Part shown: positions 35,034-43,750 of the stretch, one piece after another
Layout of the letters: the number at the start of each line of letters is the position of its first letter
How positions within the stretch are numbered: position 1 is the first letter of the stretch
From: Actinomadura sp. WMMA1423
Lineage (GTDB): Bacteria; Actinomycetota; Actinomycetes; Streptosporangiales; Streptosporangiaceae
Assembly: GCF_006547145.1 (NCBI RefSeq)
Contig: NZ_CP041244.1
Coordinates: forward strand, 2,418,001 to 2,482,000
Length of the DNA: 64,000 nucleotides
Direction: 5' to 3'
Position numbers and translations under genes: made by a program
The notes under the pieces: generated by a model
The model's database searches: none
What the model was told of the DNA's origin: nothing
What the model saw: the letters and a program-made list of their open reading frames with translations, nothing else

Positions 35034-36410
35034 AGTGTGGGGGCGCTGGCCGGCATGCTGCGTGCGGAGGTCCGCCGGATGAGTCCCGGGGAGCGCCTCC
35101 CGTCGAGCCGGGCGCTGGTCGACCGGCACCGCGTCAGCCCGGTCACGGTGTCGCGGGCGCTCGGGCTGCTGGCCGCCGAGGGGCTGGTGGTGACGCGGCC
35201 CGGCAGCGGCGCGTTCGCCGCGCCGCGGGCCGAGGCCGGCGGGGAACCGGCCGACCTCGACTGGCAGGCGGTGACGCTCGGCGACCGGTCGGTGGACGCG
35301 TCCGGGGTCTCGTGGCTGCTCACCCCGGCGCCGGACGGCACGGCGACGCTCAGCGGCGGCTACCTGCACCCGACGCTCCAGCCGGTGCGGGCGCTCGCGA
35401 CGGCGGCGGCGCGGGCGGCCCGCCGGCCGGACGCGTGGGAGATGCCGCGGCTCGGCGGCGTGCCGGAGCTGCGCGCCTGGTTCGCCCGCACGGTCGGCGG
35501 CGGCGTCTCCCCCGCCGACGTGCTGATCACGAGCGGCGGCCAGCAGTCGCTGACGACCGTGCTGCGGGCGCTGCTCCCGCCGGGCGCCCCGCTGCTGGTC
35601 GAGTCGCCGACGTACCTGGGCGTCCTCGCGGTGGCGCGGGCGAGCGGGCTGCATCCGGTGCCCGTGCCGGTGGACGCCGGCGGCGTCCGTCCCGACCTGC
35701 TCGCCGAGGCGTTCGCGATGAGCGGGGCGCGCGCGTTCTACACCCAGCCCGCCTTCCACAACCCGACCGGCACGGTGCTCGCGGCCGAGCGGCGCGAGCG
35801 GGTCCTGGACGCGGCGCGCGCGGCGGGCGCGTTCGTGGTGGAGGACGACTACGCGCGGTACCTCGGCATCGAGGCGCCCCCGCCGCCGCTGATCACGCAG
35901 GACACCGGCGGCCGGGTCGTGCACATCGCCTCGCTCACCAAGGCGACCGCGCCCAGCCTGCGGGTGGCCGCGGTGATCGCCCGGGGCCCGGTCGCCGAGC
36001 GGATCCGCGCGACCCAGCTCGTCGAGGAGTTCTTCCCCGCCAGGCCGCTGCAGGAGACGCTGCTGGAGCTGGTCAGCTCGCCGGGCTGGCCGCGGCACCT
36101 GCGGAGCGTCCGGGCCGCCCTGCGGTCGCGCCGGGACGCCCTCCTCACCGCGTTCGCCCGCGACCTGCCGGAGCTGCGGATCGACCGGCCGGCAGGCGGC
36201 CTGCACCTGTGGGCCCGGCTGCCGGACGGCGTGGACGACACCGCGCTGGCCGAGGCCGCGCTGCGCGCGGGCGTCCTGGTCAGCGCCGGGCGGCCGTTCT
36301 TCCCCGCCGAGGCCCCCGCTCCGCACCTGCGGATCAGCTACGCCACGGCGGCCTCGGAGGCGGAGCTCGCCGAGGGCGTGCGCCGCCTCGCCGCCGTCCT
36401 GCGGTCCTGA
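35019..36410 (+). CDS. MocR-family PLP-dependent transcriptional regulator
   Basis: This 463-residue protein fuses a GntR winged helix (about 5-72; RLPSSRALVDRHRVSPVTVSRAL) to a fold-type-I aminotransferase domain (about 105-460). Lys308 in SLTKATAPSLR is the PLP Schiff-base residue. FHNPTGT and EDDYARY are further cofactor contacts. Such proteins sense amino-acid-like ligands through PLP chemistry. The divergent exporter is its likely target. The start codon overlaps that of the exporter. Confidence 0.9.
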   Translation: MNDDSSVGALAGMLRAEVRRMSPGERLPSSRALVDRHRVSPVTVSRALGLLAAEGLVVTRPGSGAFAAPRAEAGGEPADLDWQAVTLGDRSVDASGVSWLLTPAPDGTATLSGGYLHPTLQPVRALATAAARAARRPDAWEMPRLGGVPELRAWFARTVGGGVSPADVLITSGGQQSLTTVLRALLPPGAPLLVESPTYLGVLAVARASGLHPVPVPVDAGGVRPDLLAEAFAMSGARAFYTQPAFHNPTGTVLAAERRERVLDAARAAGAFVVEDDYARYLGIEAPPPPLITQDTGGRVVHIASLTKATAPSLRVAAVIARGPVAERIRATQLVEEFFPARPLQETLLELVSSPGWPRHLRSVRAALRSRRDALLTAFARDLPELRIDRPAGGLHLWARLPDGVDDTALAEAALRAGVLVSAGRPFFPAEAPAPHLRISYATAASEAELAEGVRRLAAVLRS

Positions 36411-36444
36411 GGCGGGTCCGCGGGACTTGAGCGGGCGCCGCCGG

Positions 36445-36798
36445 TCAGGAGGCGGTGCAGAGGCAGAACTCGTTGCCTTCGGGGTCGCGCCAGACGCGGA
36501 ACGGGTGCGCCGGCTTCCCCATGGGCCCGGCCGCCGGGGTCGCGCCGAGCGCCGCCGCCCGCTCGCCGGCGAGGTGGATGTCCGGGACGTCCAGGTCCAG
36601 GTGGAGCCGGTTCTTGGCCTTCTTCTCGTCGGGGACGCGCTGGAACGACAGGATCGGGCCGCCCGCCCCGAGCGGCTCCAGGTCGAGCCAGTCGGCGCTC
36701 GCCGCCGTCGTCTTCATGCCGAGGAGACCGCCCCAGAAGGCGGCCATGGCCTCCAGGTCGAGGCAGTCGATGACGATGTTGCCGACCTTCGGGGTCAT
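36445..36798 (-). CDS. VOC-family (glyoxalase-like) protein
   Basis: This 117-residue protein is a single VOC fold. It begins VGNIVIDCLDLEAMAAFW and ends WRDPEGNEFCLC, the typical tail carrying the second metal ligand Glu. Members act as dioxygenases, isomerases or drug-binding resistance proteins; the role here is unknown. Its start overlaps the stop of the upstream 84-aa gene (ATGA). Confidence 0.85.
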   Translation of the reverse strand: MTPKVGNIVIDCLDLEAMAAFWGGLLGMKTTAASADWLDLEPLGAGGPILSFQRVPDEKKAKNRLHLDLDVPDIHLAGERAAALGATPAAGPMGKPAHPFRVWRDPEGNEFCLCTAS

Positions 36799-37049
36799 CG
36801 CGCACTCCCGGCCGTCCGAGCGGAGTGCGCAGCGGCGCGGGCGCAGTACGGGGCGGGCGGCGTGCGCCGCACCAGGACCAGCCCGCCGACCCTCTCGCGG
36901 AGCCGGGCCCGCCTCCGCGCGGCGCGCTCGTCCGCCCGGGCGCGGGCGACGAGCCTCGCCTCGACGATGTCGGCGTGCAGGCGGGCGTACTCGCGCTCGG
37001 CCCAGTCGTGGCGCGTCGCGAGCACCCCGAAGTACGGCAGCTCGTTCAT
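36795..37049 (-). CDS. small hypothetical protein (84 aa) coupled to the VOC gene
   Basis: This protein has a helical, very Arg/Ala-rich middle (about 24-60). There is no signal peptide or membrane helix. The ATG at 37049 (MNELPYFG) lies across a 126-bp gap from the divergent CGNR gene. It is translationally coupled to the VOC gene. I recognise no family. Confidence 0.6.
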   Translation of the reverse strand: MNELPYFGVLATRHDWAEREYARLHADIVEARLVARARADERAARRRARLRERVGGLVLVRRTPPAPYCARAAAHSARTAGSAR

Positions 37050-37085
37050 GTCGTCCCCTCGTTCGTTGACACCACCTAAACCGTA

Positions 37086-37134
37086 ATGCCGGTGTCTCCC
37101 CTCGCGCAACCAGTGAACGCTTTATGCCGGTGTC
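37086..37134. promoter_or_regulatory. direct repeat ATGCCGGTGTC in the CGNR/84-aa divergent promoter
   Basis: The exact 11-mer ATGCCGGTGTC occurs at 37086-37096 and 37124-37134, 38 bp apart, in the divergent gap. It is a candidate binding site for the CGNR regulator on its own promoter. Confidence 0.55.
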
Positions 37135-37175
37135 GAGGCTTGGTAGAGTTCCCCGTGGACGAGCAGGAGGGCGAG

Positions 37176-37751
37176 ATGGGCGGCACTCACACGGGCGATG
37201 ACCCCGCGCCGCCGCCGACCGGTCCCGCGGAGCTGCTGATCGACTTCGTCAACACGCTCGACGTCGAATCGGCCGAGGACGAGATCGCGACGCCCGCCGG
37301 GCTGGCCGGCTGGCTGGCCGGACGCGGGCTCGCCCCGGCCGGCGCCCCGTCCGGGGAGGCCGACCTCGGCACCGCCGTCGCGCTTCGCGAGGGCCTCCGC
37401 GAGGCCATGGCCGCCCACCACGGGCCGCACGACGCCGAGCTACCCGACGATCTCGAGGACGCCCTCGCCGCGCTGCCGCTGCGCGTCGTCCTGACCGGCC
37501 CGCGTCCCGCGCTCGTCCCGCTCGACGCGCCCGGCACCGCCGCCGGCGGCCTGGCCCGGATCGCCGCCTCGATCATGGACTCGGTCGCGGCCGGGACCTG
37601 GCCGCGCCTGAAGACCTGCCAGGTCGACGACTGCCGCTGGGCGTTCCTCGACACCTCCAAGAACCGCTCCCGCACCTGGTGCTCGATGAAGGTCTGCGGC
37701 AACCGCGCCAAGACCCGCGCCTACCGGGCACGGCGGCGCGCTCCCGGGTAG
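37176..37751 (+). CDS. CGNR zinc-finger protein (ABATE domain)
   Basis: This 191-residue protein has an N-terminal ABATE-type domain (about 18-140; ELLIDFVNTLD). A C-terminal CGNR zinc finger follows, with cysteines at 148, 153, 169 and 174 ending CGNRAKTRAYRAR. These proteins are presumed stress-related DNA-binding regulators. The ATG at 37176 has AGGAGG six bases upstream. It is divergent from the 84-aa/VOC pair, the likely target. Confidence 0.88.
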   Translation: MGGTHTGDDPAPPPTGPAELLIDFVNTLDVESAEDEIATPAGLAGWLAGRGLAPAGAPSGEADLGTAVALREGLREAMAAHHGPHDAELPDDLEDALAALPLRVVLTGPRPALVPLDAPGTAAGGLARIAASIMDSVAAGTWPRLKTCQVDDCRWAFLDTSKNRSRTWCSMKVCGNRAKTRAYRARRRAPG

Positions 37752-37819
37752 CCGGCGCTCGCTAGGGTGGACCGGGAGTCCGGCGGACGCCGTACTCCGG
37801 CGAGAGGACGTGTGGCGGC

Positions 37820-38380
37820 ATGGCGGATGTGGGGGTGCGGCCCGCGCGGCGCGCGGACGCGGCAGCCGTCGCCGCCGTCCAGGTGCGGGCGTGGCGGCAC
37901 GGGTACCGCGACCTGCTGCCGGCGGACGTCCTGAGCGAGGTGACCGGCGACGCCGCCGTGGAGCGCTGGCGGGACAAGTGGGCCGAGGCGGCGACGGCGC
38001 CGCCGACCCCCCGGCACCGGCTGCTGGTCGCCGTGGCATCCGACCTGGTCGTGGGGTTCGCCGCGCACGGCCCCGCCGAGGACGCCGACCTCGACTCATC
38101 CGGCACCGCCGAGCTGATCACCCTGCTGGTCGACCCGCCGCACACGCGCGCCGGGCACGGCAGCCGCCTGCTCGCCGCCACCGTGGACCTGCTCCGCGAG
38201 GACGGATTCGCCACCCTGGTCTCCTGGACGTTCGAGGGCGACGAGGCGACGCGCTCGTTCCTCGGATCGGCCGGGTGGGCCCCCGACGGGACGGCCCGCA
38301 CGCTCGACATGGGCGAGCCCGTCCGGCAGATCCGCCTGCACACCGACATCAGCACCCCGGAGGCGGGGCCCGCCGCCTAG
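37820..38380 (+). CDS. GNAT-family N-acetyltransferase
   Basis: This 186-residue GNAT fold has the beta-4/acetyl-CoA segment LLVDPPHTRAGHGSRLLAA (RxGxGxxL type, about 108-127). Its substrate is unknown. The gene lies 68 bp after the CGNR gene and may be read through from it. Confidence 0.85.
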   Translation: MADVGVRPARRADAAAVAAVQVRAWRHGYRDLLPADVLSEVTGDAAVERWRDKWAEAATAPPTPRHRLLVAVASDLVVGFAAHGPAEDADLDSSGTAELITLLVDPPHTRAGHGSRLLAATVDLLREDGFATLVSWTFEGDEATRSFLGSAGWAPDGTARTLDMGEPVRQIRLHTDISTPEAGPAA

Positions 38381-38428
38381 CAAGGGGGCGGTGAGACGCA
38401 CCGGCGGCACGGCCATATCTTTGAGGTC

Positions 38429-40096
38429 GTGCCCGAGTCCACCTCCCTGACGCCGCCTCGTGCCTCCGCACCGGCGCCCTCCGGCCGGCATCGCCGGCTC
38501 GGCCTGGTCGTCATGAGCCTCGGCGTCTCGCTGGTCGTGGTGGACGCCACGATCCTGGGCGTGCTGCTGCCCCGGATCGTGGCCGACCTGGGCCTTTCGA
38601 CGTCCGAGGCCGAGTGGGCGACCTCGGTCTACTCGCTGGTGTTCGCCGCGCTGCTCATCCCGTTCGGACGGGCGGGCGACCTGGTCGGGCGGCGCCGCAT
38701 GCTGGTGCTCGGCGTGACGCTGTTCGCGGCGGCGAGCCTCGGCGCCGCGCTGGCCCCCGGCGCCTCGGTCCTCATCGGCGCGCGGGCGCTGCAGGGCGTC
38801 GGCGCGTCCATGATCATGCCGGCGACGCTGTCCACCCTGAACGCCGTGTTCACCGGGCGGGACCGGGCCGCCGCCTTCGGCGTCTGGGGCTCGATGATCA
38901 GCGGGATGGCCGCGCTCGGGCCGCTCGCGGGCGGCGCCCTGGCCACCGGCGGCGGCTGGCGGTGGGCGTTCGGGATCAACCTGCCGCTCGGCGCCGGCCT
39001 GGTCGCCGGGGCGCTGCGGTACCTGCCCGAGACGCGCTCGCCCTCGCCGGGCGGCGCGCGGCGCGAGATCGACTGGGTCGGCGGCGTGCTGGCCGCCCTC
39101 GGCCTCGGCGCGCTGGTCTGGGGGGTCATCGAGGGGCAGACGTACGGCTGGTGGGCCCCGACCCGCCCGTTCGGCGTCGGCGGGTTCGACTGGCCGGAGT
39201 CGGGCCTGTCGCCCGTCCCGGCGGTGCTGGCGCTCGGCGGCGTGCTGGTCGCGGCACTGGTCGTCGTGGAGCGGGCCCGGGCGGCGGCGGGCCGGCCGGT
39301 GATGCTCGACCTCGCCCTGTTCCGCATCCCGAACTTCCGGCGCGGGAACCTGACCTCGGCGCTGATCAACGTCGGCGAGCTCGGGCTGCTGTTCGTCCTG
39401 CCACTGTTCCTGATGGGCGTGCACGGCACCGACCCGCTGCAGATCAGCCTGGCGATCCTGCCGCTGGCCGTCGGCGCCTTCCTGTCCGGCGGGTACGCGG
39501 GCAGGCTCGCGAACAGGCGCGGCGCCCACCGCGTCGTGCAGATCGGCATGGCGCTGGAGGTCGCCGCCGTCGTCGCGCTGGCCCTCACCCTCTCCGCGAC
39601 GACGGGCGGGCTCGGGCTCGCCCCGTGGATGCTGCTGTACGGGCTGGGCCTCGGGCTGACGTCGGCGCAGCTCGCCAACGTCTCGCTGGCGGACGTCCCG
39701 GCCTCGCAGTCGGGCCAGGCGTCCGGGACCCAGTCGACGGCCCGGCAGATCGGCGCGGCGCTCGGCATCGCCGCGATCGGGACGGTGTTCGCGACCAGCC
39801 TCGGGCACGCGATGACCGACCGGCTGGCGGGCTCGTCGCTGGCCCCGGAGCAGCGGGCGGCGGTCGCCCGCGAGCTGCGCGACAGCGCCGGGACGTACGG
39901 GCGCGAACTGCACGCGAACCCGGGGACGGCCGCCGAAGCGCACGCCGCGGACGCCAGCCTGGCCGTCGCGGCCAGGAACGCGGCCCTGGCCACCGCGGCG
40001 ATCCTCGCGCTCGGGCTCGGGTCCGCGCTGCGGCTGCGCCCGAGCATTGATGATCATCGGGAAGAATCGAAGCACCAGTCCCCCCTGTCGTCCTAG
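38429..40096 (+). CDS. MFS drug exporter of the 14-helix DHA2 type
   Basis: This 555-residue protein has fourteen predicted membrane helices. The DHA2 motifs are present: VVDATILGVLLPRI in helix 1, and GRAGDLVGRRRML in loop 2-3. It probably exports lipophilic compounds by proton antiport. GTG 38429 has no Shine-Dalgarno sequence but follows a TATCTT hexamer (38416-38421) by seven bases, which suggests leaderless translation. The final 35 residues are hydrophilic. Confidence 0.9.
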   Translation: MPESTSLTPPRASAPAPSGRHRRLGLVVMSLGVSLVVVDATILGVLLPRIVADLGLSTSEAEWATSVYSLVFAALLIPFGRAGDLVGRRRMLVLGVTLFAAASLGAALAPGASVLIGARALQGVGASMIMPATLSTLNAVFTGRDRAAAFGVWGSMISGMAALGPLAGGALATGGGWRWAFGINLPLGAGLVAGALRYLPETRSPSPGGARREIDWVGGVLAALGLGALVWGVIEGQTYGWWAPTRPFGVGGFDWPESGLSPVPAVLALGGVLVAALVVVERARAAAGRPVMLDLALFRIPNFRRGNLTSALINVGELGLLFVLPLFLMGVHGTDPLQISLAILPLAVGAFLSGGYAGRLANRRGAHRVVQIGMALEVAAVVALALTLSATTGGLGLAPWMLLYGLGLGLTSAQLANVSLADVPASQSGQASGTQSTARQIGAALGIAAIGTVFATSLGHAMTDRLAGSSLAPEQRAAVARELRDSAGTYGRELHANPGTAAEAHAADASLAVAARNAALATAAILALGLGSALRLRPSIDDHREESKHQSPLSS

Positions 40097-40112
40097 AGAA
40101 CAAGCGGTAACC

Positions 40113-40979
40113 GTGGCCACGCTCTCCCAATGGGTCGCCGGATCCCGGCCCCGCACCCTGCCCGCCTCCCTCGTCCCCGTCGTCGTCGGTACCGGCGTAG
40201 CCGCCGGAGCGGGCGACCCCGTCTGGTGGCGCGCGGTCCTCGCCGCGGTCGTCGCCCTCGTGCTGCAGATCGGGGTGAACTACTCCAACGACTACAGCGA
40301 CGGCGTCCGCGGCACCGACGAGGACCGCGTCGGCCCGCTGCGGCTCGTCGGGTCGAAAGCGGCCCCGCCCAAGCAGGTGCTGGCCGCCGCGCTCGGCTGC
40401 TTCCTCGCCGCCGCCGTCGCCGGGCTCGTGCTGGCCGCCGTGACGACGTGGTGGCTGCTCCTCGTCGGCGCGTTCGCGATCCTCGCGGCCTGGTTCTACA
40501 CGGGCGGCAGGACGCCGTACGGGTACCGCGCGCTGGGCGAGGTGTCGGTGTTCGTCTTCTTCGGCCTGGTCGCCGTGGTCGGGACGACCTACGTCCTGAT
40601 CGAGGAGCTGCCGTGGGAGGCGTGGGCGGCGGCGGTGCCGATCGGGCTGCTGGCGTGCGGGCTGCTCGTCGCCAACAACCTGCGCGACATCCCCACCGAC
40701 CGGGAGTCGGGCAAGCGGACCCTCGCCGTGGTGCTCGGCGACCGCTGGACCCGGATCCTGTACGCGGCGTGCACCGCGCTGCCGTTCATGTTCGTCCTGG
40801 CCCTTGCGGCCCCGCACCCGTGGGCGCTCCTGGCCCTGCTCGCGGCGCCGCTGTCGCTGCCGCCGACGCAGAAGGTGCTGGGCGGCGCGTCCGGCCCCGC
40901 CCTGATCCCGGTGCTGGGCGAGACCGGCCGGCTCCAGATCGCCTACGGCGCGCTGCTGGCGATCGGCCTGGCGCTGTGA
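40113..40979 (+). CDS. menA: 1,4-dihydroxy-2-naphthoate polyprenyltransferase MenA
   Basis: This 288-residue UbiA-superfamily membrane enzyme joins DHNA to a polyprenyl chain in menaquinone synthesis. The two Asp-rich motifs are NYSNDYSDG (about 56-64) and NNLRDIPTDRESGKRT (about 188-203). GTG 40113 fits the conserved N-terminus SQWVAGSRPRTLPAS. Other men genes are not in the window. The 3' end overlaps the convergent membrane-protein gene by 37 bp. Confidence 0.93.
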   Translation: MATLSQWVAGSRPRTLPASLVPVVVGTGVAAGAGDPVWWRAVLAAVVALVLQIGVNYSNDYSDGVRGTDEDRVGPLRLVGSKAAPPKQVLAAALGCFLAAAVAGLVLAAVTTWWLLLVGAFAILAAWFYTGGRTPYGYRALGEVSVFVFFGLVAVVGTTYVLIEELPWEAWAAAVPIGLLACGLLVANNLRDIPTDRESGKRTLAVVLGDRWTRILYAACTALPFMFVLALAAPHPWALLALLAAPLSLPPTQKVLGGASGPALIPVLGETGRLQIAYGALLAIGLAL

Positions 40980-41953
40980 CCCTCGGCCAGTAGGAACGCG
41001 CCGGTGAGGCCCATGACCAGCCCGGCGAGCAGGCCCGTGAGGGCGGTCAGGTCGGCGGCGGCCGTGGAGTCCGAGGCGAGCATCGCAGGCCGGGCGATCG
41101 TCACGAGCAGCCCGTAGAGGGACCAGGTGAACGTGGCGGCGGCGCCGGCCCAGGCGGCGGCGAGCAGTACCGCGAACCGGCCCGGGCGCTCCGCGCGCTG
41201 GACCACCAGCACGAGCGCGGCCGCGCCGGCGAGCGCCAGCAGGCCCCACATGCCGTCGGCCGACTGCTGGGCCAGGTTCCGGTGGTCGATCGCCTCTTGG
41301 CGGAGGCCCGCCGTCCCGCCGAACGCCCAGAAGAAGTGCACGGCCGCGAACGCCGCGGCCGGAACGGTCGCTCCCCGCGCGAGGAGCACCTGCAGCGGCC
41401 TGGTCGCCCCGGCCGGGACCTCCCCGGTCCGGGCCGTGAAGACCCAGGGCCAGCGATCCCGTGCATACAGGACGAACCCCGCCAGCAGCCCGAGCCCCTG
41501 CACGGTGAAGCCGGTGTAGACCACGCCGTACACCCAGCCCTGGAGCGCGTTGTCCCCGCCCGTCAGGGGCTCGGACGAGAAGAGCGTCTGGAGCAGCGTC
41601 CCCAGCGGGACGGCGAGGACGATCGGCGCCAGCAGGCCCACCGCGACCCAGATCGGCGCCAGCACCGCCCACGCGGGGATCCGCCGCCCCCAGCGGGAGG
41701 CGAACGCCATCGCCACCAGCACGGCGGCCGCGTCCATGCCCAGCGTGATCGCGTTGCCCACGTAGAGCGCGGAGTCCTTCGCCGCGGCGGCGTCGTTCCA
41801 TCCGACCGTGCTGCCGGACAGCCAGGCGGTCTTGATGGCGAGGTAGGGGACGCACGCGGCGACGGTCACCGCGCAGACGGCGAGGCGCAGCGGCCCGGGC
41901 CCGCCGTGCGCGGCGCGCGCCCGTGCGGCGGTCCGGTGAACTGAAACGGTCAT
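40943..41953 (-). CDS. multi-pass membrane protein of unknown function
   Basis: This 336-residue protein has about eight hydrophobic helices beginning at residue 24, with no recognised motif. The ATG at 41953 is followed by a basic N-terminus. Its 3' end overlaps menA by 37 bp, antisense. It lies downstream of ung, separated by a terminator hairpin. Confidence 0.75.
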   Translation of the reverse strand: MTVSVHRTAARARAAHGGPGPLRLAVCAVTVAACVPYLAIKTAWLSGSTVGWNDAAAAKDSALYVGNAITLGMDAAAVLVAMAFASRWGRRIPAWAVLAPIWVAVGLLAPIVLAVPLGTLLQTLFSSEPLTGGDNALQGWVYGVVYTGFTVQGLGLLAGFVLYARDRWPWVFTARTGEVPAGATRPLQVLLARGATVPAAAFAAVHFFWAFGGTAGLRQEAIDHRNLAQQSADGMWGLLALAGAAALVLVVQRAERPGRFAVLLAAAWAGAAATFTWSLYGLLVTIARPAMLASDSTAAADLTALTGLLAGLVMGLTGAFLLAEGHSARPIASSAP

Positions 41954-41980
41954 GCCATGACCATCCACCGGACCGCACGC

Positions 41981-42012
41981 CCCGGGCCTCCCGCCGCGGG
42001 GGGAGGCCCGGG
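41981..42012 (-). terminator. terminator of ung
   Basis: A perfect 12-bp stem (CCCGGGCCTCCC/GGGAGGCCCGGG) with an 8-nt loop lies 35 bp beyond the ung stop. Confidence 0.75.
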
Positions 42013-42046
42013 CGCGCGTTCCCCCGCGCGGGTGAGCCCGCCGCCG

Positions 42047-42721
42047 CTAGGCCCAGTCGACCTCGGTGCGGCCGGCGTCGACGAGGGCCTTGTTGACGGC
42101 GCTGAACGGGCGCGTCCCGAAGAACTTCTTCGCGCTGAGGGGGCTCGGGTGAGCCGACTCGATCACGGTGTGCTGGGGGCCGGTGATCAGGCGGGCCTTC
42201 TTGCGGGCGTAGGCACCCCAGAGGACGAACACCACGCGCTCGCTCTTGTCGTTCAGCGCGCGGATCGCGGCGTCGGTGAACTCCTCCCAGCCCTTGCCCG
42301 CGTGCGAGCCGGCCTCGCCGGCGCGGACGGTCAGCACCGCGTTCAGCAGCAGGACCCCCTGGTCGGCCCAGCGGGTCAGGTCGCCCGACACCGGCGCCGG
42401 TACGCCGAGATCGGCCGCCAGCTCCTTGTAGATGTTGCGCAGCGACGGCGGCAGCCGGACGCCCTCGCGCACGCTGAAGCTGAGCCCGTGCGCCTGGCCG
42501 GGGCCGTGGTAGGGGTCCTGACCGAGGATCAGGACGCGGGCGCGGTCGAACGGGCAGTGCCGGAACGCGTTGAACAGGTCCTCGCGCGGCGGGTAGACGG
42601 TCTGCCCGGCGTACTCCCCCGCGACGAACGCCTCCAGCGCGGCGGTGACGATCGGGTCGAGCAGCGGATCGAGCCGCTCGCGCCAGTCGCCGGGAAGCGT
42701 TTCCATCAGGTCGAGGGACAT
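42047..42721 (-). CDS. ung: uracil-DNA glycosylase (family 1)
   Basis: This 224-residue enzyme removes uracil from DNA. The water-activating motif GQDPYHGPGQAHGL holds Asp69 and His72. The minor-groove loop HPSPLS is near 191. Length and motifs are standard for UNG. The ATG at 42721 gives the typical short N-terminus. It is divergent from modA across 113 bp. Confidence 0.95.
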   Translation of the reverse strand: MSLDLMETLPGDWRERLDPLLDPIVTAALEAFVAGEYAGQTVYPPREDLFNAFRHCPFDRARVLILGQDPYHGPGQAHGLSFSVREGVRLPPSLRNIYKELAADLGVPAPVSGDLTRWADQGVLLLNAVLTVRAGEAGSHAGKGWEEFTDAAIRALNDKSERVVFVLWGAYARKKARLITGPQHTVIESAHPSPLSAKKFFGTRPFSAVNKALVDAGRTEVDWA

Positions 42722-42834
42722 CGTCGGGCCTCCGAGAACGTGATCTCCAGTTGCCCGGAACACTAGTGCGGGGCTCTGACACGCCAGGGCCGAATCCAGG
42801 GACTGCGGGCGCCTCGACCCTAGGATGAGATCAA

Positions 42835-43614
42835 ATGCCCGATTCCCCCCGTCGGCGCCGCCTCCGCGCGTCCGCGCTGCTCGCCGCGCTGGTCCTGCCC
42901 GTCCTCGGCGCGGGCTGCGGCGACCGGTCCGGGCGGGCGACGCTCACCGTCCTCGCGACCTCCTCGATGACCGAGGTGCTGGACGAGATCGGCACGCTCT
43001 ACCACCAGGAGAACCCGGCCGTCAGGCTGCGCTTCGCCTTCGGCGGGACGCCCGAGATCGCCGACCGCCTCGCCGAGCACGAGCCCGCCGACGTCCTGGT
43101 GACGGCCGACGCGGCGAGCATGCAGGAGGCCGGCGAGTACCTCGCCGGGCCCCGCCGCGTCATCGCCCACGACGCGCTCACGATCGCGGTCGGGCCCGGC
43201 AACCCGCGCCGCGTCCGGGACCTGCGGGACCTCGCGCGGCCGGGCCTGCGGGTGGCGGTCGGCGCCGGGACGGTCCCGGTCGGCCGCTACACCCGCCAGG
43301 TCCTCTCCAAGGCCGGCGTGACCGTCCGGTGGACCAGCGAGGAGATCAGCGCGCGGGCCGTCCTGGACCGGATCCGCTCGGGCGAGGCCGACGCGGGGCT
43401 CGTCTTCATCACCGACCTCCGCTCGGCGGGGATCGCGGCGAGCAGCGTGCCCATCCCGGCGGACCTCAACGTCACCGCGGCCTTCCCCGCCGCCGTCGTC
43501 CGCGACGGAGACCACGCGGAGGCCGCGAACGCGTTCGTCTCCTGGCTGCTCACGGCCGAGGCGCAACGGCTGTTCAACAAGTACGGCTTCGTCACCCCGG
43601 CCGCCCCCCAGTGA
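42835..43614 (+). CDS. modA: molybdate ABC transporter substrate-binding lipoprotein
   Basis: This 259-residue protein has a twin-basic n-region and a lipobox ending LGAGC (Cys28). The ModA fold follows: VLATSSMTEVLDEI at the ligand site, FAFGGTPEIADRL and the later SGEADAGLVFITD. It binds molybdate or tungstate outside the membrane. No modB or modC permease/ATPase genes are adjacent, so it must serve a transporter encoded elsewhere. The MOSC gene at 22.8 kb is the only other molybdenum-linked gene seen. Confidence 0.9.
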   Translation: MPDSPRRRRLRASALLAALVLPVLGAGCGDRSGRATLTVLATSSMTEVLDEIGTLYHQENPAVRLRFAFGGTPEIADRLAEHEPADVLVTADAASMQEAGEYLAGPRRVIAHDALTIAVGPGNPRRVRDLRDLARPGLRVAVGAGTVPVGRYTRQVLSKAGVTVRWTSEEISARAVLDRIRSGEADAGLVFITDLRSAGIAASSVPIPADLNVTAAFPAAVVRDGDHAEAANAFVSWLLTAEAQRLFNKYGFVTPAAPQ

Positions 43615-43677
43615 CCCGCGCGGGGAACGGATGGGGACCGCGTTCCGTTTACCTCCCCGGAGCCCCCGGGTTCCGGA

Positions 43678-43697
43678 CCCGGCGCCGCGGCGCCGGG
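43678..43697. terminator. hairpin after modA
   Basis: The perfect 20-bp palindrome CCCGGCGCCG/CGGCGCCGGG lies between modA and ftsH. It probably ends the modA message. Confidence 0.55.
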
Positions 43698-43750
43698 CAC
43701 CAGTGTGAACACCTGAGCGCCCCGGCCCGCGGGACGCCTTGGACGGGGAG

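Noticed and set aside
39585-42782. 1065-residue minus-strand open frame
   Set aside because: It crosses the MFS, menA, membrane-protein and ung genes out of frame; no domain.
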